22,375 nt of DNA from a virus: positions 1 through 22,375 of IMG/VR virus record IMGVR_UViG_3300043313_001969, one strand, 5' to 3'. The notes under the pieces were generated by a model. The model was not told the DNA's origin. It was given only the letters and a program-made list of their open reading frames with translations, and searched no databases. Every line of letters begins with the position of its first letter. Position 1 is the stretch's first letter. Shown here in pieces: positions 6,313 through 13,421 of the stretch. Made by a program: the position numbers and the translations under genes.

Positions 6313-7332
6313 TCACGCGACGGCCAGGAAAGCTGGCAGCATTTTGGTCTCGTTCGTGGTCGTGCCGGGGTGGGTCCCATCCGGCAAATCGCTCAAGGTG
6401 CAGATCGGCAGACCGTTCATGTAGACCGGCGGTACGCTCCAGCCGGCACGGGCCGTCACCTCGCCGGCGATCGCTGTCCGGCCCTGCGGCATGGTCCAGC
6501 CATTGGTGGTGGCGGTCTCATCGCGGATGATCGGGCTGCTACAGACAACCGGAATGGTGGAGGCGATGGCGTGGATCGCGTCCAGCAGCCCCCCGTAATA
6601 GGCGGTAAAACTCGCCAAGTTCGGACCGCCGGGAACCGCCTGGTCGTTCGACCCGATGGCGAGGATTATCTTGGTCGGATTCAGACTGACGAGAAAACTG
6701 GCGAAGGCTGTCCGCTTGGGCGCGGTGTCGCAATCATCCAACAAACGCCGGTAGCCATGCGAGACCAGCGTCACACTACCGTCATAGCCACCATTGGCGG
6801 CGGGCCGCTTCATCAGCCCGGCATAGCCGAACAGGGTCGGGCAGACACCGACGCCCCCCGAGGCGATGCTGTCGCCATAGATCACGACATGCTTGGCCAG
6901 CAGCACCGGAGCGACTGCCGTCGCCGCAGCATCGAACCGGACACGGATCGGATAGACGCCAACAGGTGCGGCGCCACCTGACATGGCGTATTGGGCCGGG
7001 ACAAAGATCTGCACCGTCTTATTGGTCCCGGCGGGCAACAACAGTTTGGCGGTGAAGGCCCCGAGTGCTTCGGGCACCTTAAAGAACCGATCTTCGGTCT
7101 TACCGCCTTGGATGGTGCGGGCACAGATCCGGTTGGTGACACCGCCGACACCGAACGGCGCCGTCGCATAGCCGTCCAGCTCAGCGTATCGGGCCGATGT
7201 GGTGAACTCCCAGTAGGCGCCGTTGCCGACATCGTAGTAGTCGTTGCCGCCGCCGACCGAGACCAGCGCCGGGGTGCGGCCGTTCTCGTGCAACTGCGCG
7301 GGGGTGAGGGTGATGGCCGCCTGTAAAGTCAT
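6313..7332 (-). CDS. SGNH/GDSL-family esterase (putative polysaccharide deacetylase of the tail)
   Basis: 339 residues from ATG 7332, which overlaps the stop of the preceding fibre by four bases (ATGA); an in-frame ATG at 7347 is less likely. The N-terminal 140 residues are beta-rich and resemble an accessory carbohydrate-binding part. The catalytic half shows all SGNH blocks: VVIYGDSIASGG with Ser155 (block I), VSHGYRR with Gly193 (block II), LAIGSND with Asn229 (block III) and DLPDGTHPG with Asp318 and His321 (block V). Such enzymes hydrolyse O-acetyl or other ester groups; in tail cassettes they deacetylate capsule or O-antigen sugars. Substrate is unknown. The gene lacks the fibre docking module, so it is either attached in another way or soluble. 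Confidence 0.85.
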   Translation of the reverse strand: MTLQAAITLTPAQLHENGRTPALVSVGGGNDYYDVGNGAYWEFTTSARYAELDGYATAPFGVGGVTNRICARTIQGGKTEDRFFKVPEALGAFTAKLLLPAGTNKTVQIFVPAQYAMSGGAAPVGVYPIRVRFDAAATAVAPVLLAKHVVIYGDSIASGGVGVCPTLFGYAGLMKRPAANGGYDGSVTLVSHGYRRLLDDCDTAPKRTAFASFLVSLNPTKIILAIGSNDQAVPGGPNLASFTAYYGGLLDAIHAIASTIPVVCSSPIIRDETATTNGWTMPQGRTAIAGEVTARAGWSVPPVYMNGLPICTLSDLPDGTHPGTTTNETKMLPAFLAVA

Positions 7333-9110
7333 GTGGTGCCATCCCACTTGGTCGCCCCACTGGGAAGCGAATAGGTCAACGGGTTGTTGAGCGTGACGCT
7401 TGAATGCGGCGTGGCACTCAAACCGGCGAAAATGAAGACATTTGTCCCCAGCGAAGTGATATCAACTGTCGCGCTGAACGTACCACCGTTCTTATTCATC
7501 TTCACTGTATGGGCGGTGAAATCGACCAAAATCCCGATAACGTCACCAGCAACATAAGCCCCAGGGTTGGCCACCCCGGAACTACCACCATTCTTATAAA
7601 AAGACCCGAAGTTAGCTGCATAGCCAACACCGAAGTCATCTGAACCAGGATGGCTATCGACATTTGCCGCCGATCCACCGACACCAATGTTAGTTCCAGC
7701 ACTGCCAAAAACATCGACATGAACCTCGACATATCGCAGCCCGGTTGCCTGCGAGGTGGCCGACTTCGCGCTGAGATACGCCCCTCCCGCAGTCGTCCCA
7801 CGGGTTGCGGTGCGGTTCTGCGAACCACCAACAACGGTCATGAACCCGCTTCCGGCTGGGTCCCAGGCAACCGGGGCCGTCGCCGGCACGGTGCCAGTCG
7901 TGGTCGAGGTGAAGGTGTCGCTGACACCGCCGATGGTCAGGGTGGTGTCGGTGGCGGTGAAATCAGCGCCTGAGTTGGTGTGCCGGACGGCAAAGGTGTC
8001 GGTGTTGACCGCTGTGGTGGGGAGGGTCGACCAGGCGCCGCCGTTTTTGGAATACTCACCGCCAGTGACGGTAACAGGGGTGCTCATACCTGGAGAAAGG
8101 CCGGAGACGGTGATGATGTTGGAGGTCGAGACCGAGGACAAAGGAACCGCAGTGACATCGGTAAACGTAAATGGGTTCGGGACCGAGTTGATCCCGACGA
8201 CCCCTTCGGCCATCACCGCCCGACCGAGGGCTGTGTTGAACTCATGCAAAATCCAGAACAGCAGGGCCACATCGTCGGGCGTCAGCCCGAAACCGATGAA
8301 ATCCCCACCAGAAGCGCCTGGGGCCGTGTAGACTTTGCGGGGGACCGCAGGAGGAAGGTGTGGCGTTACGCCTGTCGTCACGCCCCGGATGACCCCGTTC
8401 CGAGCAATCAGGGCGGCTGTCGACGAATACCGGGACCCACAGATAAGACCCTTGGTACGGGCTGAATCCGGCAGGGCAAGCAATGAACCATCCGTCTGCA
8501 CCCGGCCGTTATCTATAGCGCTGAAAGCATCGTACATTATGTATTGGCCGTAGCCACGACTAGCTAAAGTTAGATATTTCTCACCGGCGGCATAAGTGTA
8601 ATCCGCCGCGATACTGGCGTTGTCAGTCTTGGCATCCTCCAACATGTAGAGGCCCATGCAGGATGAGGAGGTCGTCAGGCCAGCGGCTTCGGCATTAACC
8701 CCCGTGTCCATGTTGCCTGTGCCGGCCAGCCCGAGGCCCTCCACCCAGGTCGAAAAGGTCCCTGTCTGGGTATCAAAACCCGGCCCATTAGTGGCAATCA
8801 GTGGAGAGCGGGCGGCGATCAGATCGTTGCCGCACCGAGGATTGAAATAGACGAACTTGACCGTCAGCCCGGCCAGCGCCAGATCCCGCTCCAACTGCTT
8901 GACGGCGGCGATGGTCGCCGGCGACTGTGATCCGCCCCGAGTGGTGATCGCCGCCGCCCGGGCATCCGCCAGCGGCGTCGGAACTGCACCCCCAGACCCT
9001 GGCTGCCCGAGAGCCTCAACCATCCAGAGATAGCCGTTCCAGATGTAGGAGGCATCACCAGAGGTGAAGACCTGGCCATCCGTCGGATTGCTGGGGAAGT
9101 CAAAGGCCAT
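7329..9110 (-). CDS. Tail fibre with docking module, jelly-roll-like domain and SPRY-like C-terminus
   Basis: 593 residues from ATG 9110, with AAGGA about 9 nt upstream overlapping the TAA of the preceding gene. Residues 2-30 (AFDFPSNPTDGQVF, YIWNGYLW) are the docking module shared with two other fibres. Residues about 82-305 form a beta-rich domain of unknown fold with a GGDFIGFGLTPDDVALLFW segment. Residues 313-405 repeat a module also found in the Ig-like fibre (PFTFTDVT...LTIGGVSDTF). Residues about 430-580 look like a SPRY/concanavalin-type sandwich, with YVEVHVDVF and VIGILVDFTAHTVKMNKNGG as its typical strands. A role in sugar or protein receptor binding is inferred. Part of the unknown domain (about 8521-8580) is much AT-richer than its surroundings. 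Confidence 0.8.
   Translation of the reverse strand: MAFDFPSNPTDGQVFTSGDASYIWNGYLWMVEALGQPGSGGAVPTPLADARAAAITTRGGSQSPATIAAVKQLERDLALAGLTVKFVYFNPRCGNDLIAARSPLIATNGPGFDTQTGTFSTWVEGLGLAGTGNMDTGVNAEAAGLTTSSSCMGLYMLEDAKTDNASIAADYTYAAGEKYLTLASRGYGQYIMYDAFSAIDNGRVQTDGSLLALPDSARTKGLICGSRYSSTAALIARNGVIRGVTTGVTPHLPPAVPRKVYTAPGASGGDFIGFGLTPDDVALLFWILHEFNTALGRAVMAEGVVGINSVPNPFTFTDVTAVPLSSVSTSNIITVSGLSPGMSTPVTVTGGEYSKNGGAWSTLPTTAVNTDTFAVRHTNSGADFTATDTTLTIGGVSDTFTSTTTGTVPATAPVAWDPAGSGFMTVVGGSQNRTATRGTTAGGAYLSAKSATSQATGLRYVEVHVDVFGSAGTNIGVGGSAANVDSHPGSDDFGVGYAANFGSFYKNGGSSGVANPGAYVAGDVIGILVDFTAHTVKMNKNGGTFSATVDITSLGTNVFIFAGLSATPHSSVTLNNPLTYSLPSGATKWDGTT
7896..8174 (-). repeat. FTFTDV module, copy in the SPRY-like fibre
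   Basis: About 93 residues: PFTFTDVTAVP, SNIITVSG, GGEYSKNGGAW, FAVRHTNSG and LTIGGVSDTFTSTT. Diverged copy of the module in the Ig-like fibre. Confidence 0.72.
9021..9110 (-). repeat. Fibre docking module A, copy 2
   Basis: Encodes MAFDFPSNPTDGQVF then YIWNGYLW at the N-terminus of the SPRY-like fibre; ATG start. Confidence 0.8.
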
Positions 9111-9122
9111 GGTGCCGGGTCC

Positions 9123-11552
9123 TTAAAGCAGCGTGCCGACGACGGCGGCAACCGAGGACCCTTGTGTGTCCTTCGCGACCGGGATCGACTTGGCGAACAG
9201 GCCGACATCGAACTCCATTTCAATCTCGACAATCGGCAACTGGTAGGGCTGCGAGCCGGCGAAATCGATGCCCGCATAACCCCAGAACAGTGACCCACCG
9301 CCGAACCACCGGTCGCTCGGCAGCATGGTCTGCGCCACCGACGCGACTAGGACCTGATCGTTGGGCTGCTTGCCGGTCATGGCTGTCAGGGTGAACTCCC
9401 GCCGGCCGACAATCGAGGTGTCGATATCCATCTGCATGGAGACCGCATCGGCCATCGTGTCGGTGCGCAGCACGCTGTAATTGGTGATGATGAGCCGGCC
9501 ACTCGTCCCGGCCGACTTCTGGTGCACCACCGCCCCCAGCCGGATCAGCCGGCCGGTGCGGCCGGTCCAGTGGCCGTTGTCGAGGGCCGGCTTGCCGAGG
9601 AAGACGTCACGGAACAACTCGCCCGGCTGCTTGCCGCGCGCGGTCGCATCCGACATCCGCCGGATGCCGTCACCCCCGGTGCAGTTCTCGATGATGACCC
9701 GGCCGGTGCGGTTGAAGCGGACCTGGCCATTGGCCCAGGCCGGCAGGGTCGCGTAGGGCAGCGTGGTCTCGATATAAGAGTAGGTGGCGTCCTCGTAGAT
9801 CCGGGTGACGACGCCCTGCCCGATCGGGCCGCTCAGGAACTGTCCACCGCCCCCGCACAGCAGACTGACCCCCTGTCCGGGGATACAGTTCCACATGTAT
9901 TTGGAGGTCGGGGCATAAGACAGAAGAATGCGGATCGTGCCGTTGCTGAAAGTGACGTTGGTGCCGTCGATCACGGCGCCCTGCACGATCGGCTTGAACG
10001 GGATCGCCGCGTCGTCGGCATTGGCAACGATGCTGTTGCGCAGCGTGAAGCTCCGGTTTGAGCCGTAGCCCAGCTCTCCGGTCAACGTCCCGAGATAGCA
10101 GTTGTCGACGGCGATATCCTTCGCCGCGCCCCGGATGAAGGTATTGGGCAGATAGCAGTTGCGGATCGAGATCCGGTCCATGCTCGACGACTGGAAGCCG
10201 AAATTGACCGTCGAGGCATCATGGACCCCGTCCATTTCAAACAGGCTGACCAGCTTGTCGGGCTCGCTGCCATTCGACAGCCGGCCCCCGAGGAGCTGCG
10301 CATGTTCGCAGATCGTCGGTGTCGCCCCCGGCAGATCGCAGTCGATGAAGCGGCTCTTGCGGCCCATCAAATACATGAGAGTCAGATTGGAAGTCGGAGC
10401 GATCCGGAACGTGCCGCCCCAATAGGAATGGTCCACGTCCCAGAAGTTGGGCTTGCCATTGAACGGCAGATCCAGCGGGAACAGCCGCGCCTTGCCGCAG
10501 GGCTTCAGATTGCCGGCGTCCGGGTAGTCGTCCCGGTGCGCGTAGCGCAGCGGCTTCCCCAGCGTGATGACACCGGTACCGGCATCCTTGGAGACGATCT
10601 TGACGAACTCAAACTGATCGCAATTCGACGGGAAGCCGTAATACATAAGGTCCAGCGACACCAGCAGCGCCGAACTGCCAGCCGCGAAGTTGGTGTGGTC
10701 GCCGACGGTCTTCAGTTTGACCGTGGTGGCGCCGATCGTCGTGGTATCGACCCGGTAACCGTCATAGAATAACGGCCAGAAGGCCGAACCCCAAGCCAGT
10801 TCCTTGTGGTCATCGTCGCCGCTAACCGATTGGTTATAAGTATTCTGCCAGATCGTCCCGCGCATATCCCAATACAGCTTGGAGATGCCGTGCAGATAGC
10901 CCAGACACAAGCTATGATCGAAGTTATGAATGCCAGGTTCTGAGCGGATCACCACCGCCCGCCCGGCAACGCTCTCGGCCCGGGCATAAGTGTTGAAGGC
11001 CATCAGCGCGGTCGAGTTATCAGCCACCTCCGGTCCGCCGCCGAAGTCCCGAAACGACACCATACTCGCATCGCTGCCAGCGGGCCCTTCGGGACCGACA
11101 GGCCCAGGAATACCCTGTGGCCCCACAGCCCCTTGTGGACCTGTGTCGCCCTTTGGCCCAGCACCAATCTGCACCCACTGCTGCGAGGTGCCATCGTCAT
11201 AATAGATGGCAAAAATTCCAGTGTCGCTCTCCCAAAAAAGTTGTCCTGGAACCGGCGACACCGGCAGAGTGTCACTGATCGTAACCCCGGCTCCTCCTCC
11301 GCCTTCTCCCCCGACCGTACCGTTGACCTGTACCCATTGCTGCGAATTACCGTCGTTGTAATAAACGTAAAGCGCCCCGGTATCGCTCTCCCAAAAAAAT
11401 TGTCCGTGCGTCGGAGATACCGGCGGCGTATCGCCGATCCAGGCACCATGCGTACCGCCCAGCTGCCAAGCATAGCCATTCCAAGTATAGCCAGCCCCGC
11501 CAGCAATAAAAATCTGGCCGGGCGTAGGGTTACTGGGAAAATCAAAAGGCAC
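9123..11552 (-). CDS. Tail spike with docking module, collagen-like stalk and beta-helix body
   Basis: 809 residues from GTG 11552; the SD-like TAAGGATC spans the stop of the Ig-like fibre 8-14 nt upstream. Residues 1-30 are the docking module (PFDFPSNPTPGQIF, YTWNGYAWQ). Two copies of a 39-residue QLFWESDTG-type module follow (about 39-77 and 92-130), then a collagen-like stalk of about nine Gly-X-Y triplets (GPKGDTGPQGAVGPQG and onward, 132-160). From about 165 on (SFRDFGGGPEVADNSTALMA, VVIRSEPGIHNF) the pattern fits the entry into a right-handed beta-helix of the pectate-lyase class, with many short Asn- and Gly-capped strands to about 660. The C-terminus is beta-rich. It is likely a trimeric spike; depolymerase activity is possible but no catalytic residues can be named. 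Confidence 0.8.
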   Translation of the reverse strand: MPFDFPSNPTPGQIFIAGGAGYTWNGYAWQLGGTHGAWIGDTPPVSPTHGQFFWESDTGALYVYYNDGNSQQWVQVNGTVGGEGGGGAGVTISDTLPVSPVPGQLFWESDTGIFAIYYDDGTSQQWVQIGAGPKGDTGPQGAVGPQGIPGPVGPEGPAGSDASMVSFRDFGGGPEVADNSTALMAFNTYARAESVAGRAVVIRSEPGIHNFDHSLCLGYLHGISKLYWDMRGTIWQNTYNQSVSGDDDHKELAWGSAFWPLFYDGYRVDTTTIGATTVKLKTVGDHTNFAAGSSALLVSLDLMYYGFPSNCDQFEFVKIVSKDAGTGVITLGKPLRYAHRDDYPDAGNLKPCGKARLFPLDLPFNGKPNFWDVDHSYWGGTFRIAPTSNLTLMYLMGRKSRFIDCDLPGATPTICEHAQLLGGRLSNGSEPDKLVSLFEMDGVHDASTVNFGFQSSSMDRISIRNCYLPNTFIRGAAKDIAVDNCYLGTLTGELGYGSNRSFTLRNSIVANADDAAIPFKPIVQGAVIDGTNVTFSNGTIRILLSYAPTSKYMWNCIPGQGVSLLCGGGGQFLSGPIGQGVVTRIYEDATYSYIETTLPYATLPAWANGQVRFNRTGRVIIENCTGGDGIRRMSDATARGKQPGELFRDVFLGKPALDNGHWTGRTGRLIRLGAVVHQKSAGTSGRLIITNYSVLRTDTMADAVSMQMDIDTSIVGRREFTLTAMTGKQPNDQVLVASVAQTMLPSDRWFGGGSLFWGYAGIDFAGSQPYQLPIVEIEMEFDVGLFAKSIPVAKDTQGSSVAAVVGTLL
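11166..11279 (-). repeat. QLFWESDTG module, second copy in the beta-helix spike
   Basis: ISDTLPVSPVPGQLFWESD followed by TGIFAIYYDDGTSQQWVQIG; more diverged, placed just before the collagen-like stalk. Confidence 0.78.
11322..11438 (-). repeat. QLFWESDTG module, first copy in the beta-helix spike
   Basis: IGDTPPVSPTHGQFFWESD followed by TGALYVYYNDGNSQQWVQVN; nearly the same DNA as the Ig-like fibre copy. Confidence 0.8.
11463..11552 (-). repeat. Fibre docking module A, copy 1
   Basis: Encodes MPFDFPSNPTPGQIF then YTWNGYAW at the N-terminus of the collagen/beta-helix spike; GTG start. Confidence 0.8.
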
Positions 11553-11563
11553 AGGCTTGATCC

Positions 11564-13279
11564 TTACAATGTCGCCGTGACAGGCCCCACCGAATTACTC
11601 GACGCCGTTGTCGAGCCCCCGGAATTGGTCGCCAGAACGTCGCAGTGTATTAGCTTATTCACATCAAACTGTTGTATGACATAAGTACTCGCCGTACTGA
11701 CGAAGTTAGTTCCGCTAAACCATTGGTACATGTAACTTGTCGGATTGCCGGTCCAGGTACCGTCCGACACGGTCAGCGTCTGCCCCTTGATGGGGGAACC
11801 AGTGACCTCGGGTAAGACCGTGTTCACCGGCGCTGCCTCAACTTCCGGGGCAATGACACCCGTCGATTCACTTTGCGCCGTGGTCGAGCCGCTCGCATTC
11901 GTCGCCGTGACTTTGCAGTGGAGGATGGCCCCCGCATCCGCCGCCTGCTGCAGATAGGTCATGGCGGTTGCGCCCGAGATCGCCGTCGAACCTCTGAACC
12001 ACTGGTAGGTGTAACCCGTCGGACCGCCGGTCCATATCCCGGTCGATACGGTGAGCGTGAAACCAACGGTCTGATTGCCGGTGATCGTCGGCCGAGCCGT
12101 GTTGCTCGGCGCCCCGGCGGCCGCTGTGGTCACCGTATAGGTATCCAGCACCCCACCGATGGTCAGGGCCGCATTCACCCCGGTGCCATTCGCCGACGCT
12201 GAGGTGACCCGAACGGTGACGCTATCCCCGAGCACCACAGTCCCTGCCGCACCCGTATAAGCCCCGCCGTTGATCGCGTAAGTGCCACCGACAATCGAGA
12301 TCGGCGCCGGCGCATTGATGCCCGCCACGGTGATAGCGTTGGAGGTATACACCGTCGCCGGCGCGGCGCCGGTTACATCGGTGAAAGTGAACGCGTCGGG
12401 CGTGGTGTCGACAATCGCCCCGATGACCCCGGTCGAGTTACTTTGGACCGTCGTCGAGCCGCTCGCATTGGTGGCTGTCACCTTGCAGTGCAGCACCGCT
12501 CCCACATCCGCCGGCTTCAGCAGATAGGTCGCCGCGGTGGCCCCGACGATCGCTCCCGCCGCACTCGACCACTGATAGGCGTAAGCAGTCGGGCTATTGG
12601 TCCAAGTCCCGTTCGACACCGTGAGCGTCTGGCCCTCGGTCTCAGTCCCGGTGATCGCCGGAGGTGTTGTGTTGCTGGGCACCGATACGGGAACCGGCGA
12701 GATCGCCCCCGTGACATTGCTCTGGGCGAGCGTGGACCCGCCGCTGTTGGTTGCCGTGACCTCGCAATAGAGCGCCGCCCCGACATCAGCCTCCACCGGC
12801 ACATAGGTCTGGGCAATCGCCCCGACGATGCTGCCGCCGGAGCGGAACCACTGATAGGCGTAAGCAGTCGGGATGTTGGTCCAGGACCCGTTCGACACGG
12901 TCAGGATCTGCCCGACCATCAGTGTCCCGGTGACGCTGGGCGCCACGGTATTGACCGGCGCTTCCGGCCCTGGCCCTGGCCCAGGCCCCGGGCCCACCCC
13001 TGAAACCGGGGTGACGCTATTAACCTGCACCCATTGCTGCGAGTTGCCGTCATTGTAGAAGACGTACAAACCCCCGGTGTCGCTCTCCCAAAAAAGTTGC
13101 CCGTGAACAGGAGATGCGGGCGGGGTGTCGCCGATCGAAACCGCCGCGCCCCCTAGCGCACTGACGGCAGCATCAATCTTGTCGAAGTTAGCGTTGAGGT
13201 CGTAGCCCCAGACGTTGTCGGTCTCCTCGCCATGGATTGCCGGTTTGACCAGCTTGAGGACTGGAGTTGTCGTTGCCAT
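11564..13279 (-). CDS. Tail fibre with docking segment and four Ig-like repeats
   Basis: 571 residues from ATG 13279 with GAGGAA 7 nt upstream (a TTG just before it is not needed). Residues about 8-42 (LKLVKPAIHGEETDNVWGYD, LNANFDKIDAAV) match the N-terminus of the tail-collar protein. Residues 48-87 carry one QLFWESDTG-type module, followed by a (GP)n linker at 96-106. Four Ig-like repeats of about 86 residues follow (107-193, 201-286, 390-476, 483-568), each with LTVSNG(T/S)W, YQW, an H/YC(K/E)V(T/L)ATN strand and GST at the end. Between repeats two and three lies a different module (291-385) shared with the 593-residue fibre. Ig-like domains on virions commonly give weak binding to host surface sugars. 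No obvious terminal receptor domain is present. Confidence 0.82.
   Translation of the reverse strand: MATTTPVLKLVKPAIHGEETDNVWGYDLNANFDKIDAAVSALGGAAVSIGDTPPASPVHGQLFWESDTGGLYVFYNDGNSQQWVQVNSVTPVSGVGPGPGPGPGPEAPVNTVAPSVTGTLMVGQILTVSNGSWTNIPTAYAYQWFRSGGSIVGAIAQTYVPVEADVGAALYCEVTATNSGGSTLAQSNVTGAISPVPVSVPSNTTPPAITGTETEGQTLTVSNGTWTNSPTAYAYQWSSAAGAIVGATAATYLLKPADVGAVLHCKVTATNASGSTTVQSNSTGVIGAIVDTTPDAFTFTDVTGAAPATVYTSNAITVAGINAPAPISIVGGTYAINGGAYTGAAGTVVLGDSVTVRVTSASANGTGVNAALTIGGVLDTYTVTTAAAGAPSNTARPTITGNQTVGFTLTVSTGIWTGGPTGYTYQWFRGSTAISGATAMTYLQQAADAGAILHCKVTATNASGSTTAQSESTGVIAPEVEAAPVNTVLPEVTGSPIKGQTLTVSDGTWTGNPTSYMYQWFSGTNFVSTASTYVIQQFDVNKLIHCDVLATNSGGSTTASSNSVGPVTATL
11576..12961 (-). repeat. 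Array of four Ig-like repeats, split by one foreign module
   Basis: Repeats lie at about 12701-12961, 12422-12679, 11852-12112 and 11576-11833 (about 86 residues each). Conserved elements are LTVSNGTW, AYQW and HCKVTATNASGSTT. The second and third are separated by the 12125-12409 module. Confidence 0.8.
12125..12409 (-). repeat. FTFTDV module, copy in the Ig-like fibre
   Basis: About 95 residues from DAFTFTDVTG via ITVAG, GGTYAINGGAYTG and VTVRVTS to LTIGGVLDTYTVTT; same order of motifs as 7896-8174. Confidence 0.72.
13019..13138 (-). repeat. QLFWESDTG module, copy in the Ig-like fibre
   Basis: About 40 residues: SIGDTPPASPVHGQLFWESD then TGGLYVFYNDGNSQQWVQVN. Close to the copy at 11322-11438 also at DNA level, including the TTTTTTGGGAGAGCGA stretch. 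Confidence 0.8.
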
Positions 13280-13421
13280 CAAGCTGTTCCTCTAAGGGGA
13301 CCGGTGCGCATGTGTGCAGCTCCCAATTCTTAGGATCGCAGACCGTCAGTATCCACGCCACGCGCCAGAGCCAGGAGTATTCGTACTCCGAATATTTGTA
13401 GTCCCCGTAGCGGAAGCTCAT
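13188..13421 (-). CDS. Unknown small aromatic-rich protein, 77 residues
   Basis: ATG at 13421 overlaps the TGA of the adaptor gene by one base (TGATG), so it is placed to be translated by coupling. The N-terminus is rich in Tyr and Trp (FRYGDYKYSEYEYSWLWRVA) with a short hydrophobic stretch WILTV; the C-terminal third is polar and basic. The final 92 nt overlap the start of the Ig-like fibre in another frame. No family is recognised. It could be a small neck or tail component, by position only. Confidence 0.62.
   Translation of the reverse strand: MSFRYGDYKYSEYEYSWLWRVAWILTVCDPKNWELHTCAPVPLEEQLDGNDNSSPQAGQTGNPWRGDRQRLGLRPQR

Noticed and set aside
7756-8331. Plus-strand frame of 191 codons opposite the SPRY-like fibre
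   Set aside because: Antisense shadow of a gene with recognisable docking module and domains; no ribosome binding site.
11220-13100. Runs of six or seven T in the QLFWESDTG modules as slippage or phase-variation sites
   Set aside because: They encode Leu/Phe-Phe-Trp in frame in each copy and are short; no alternative frame product makes sense. Kept only as part of the repeat finding.
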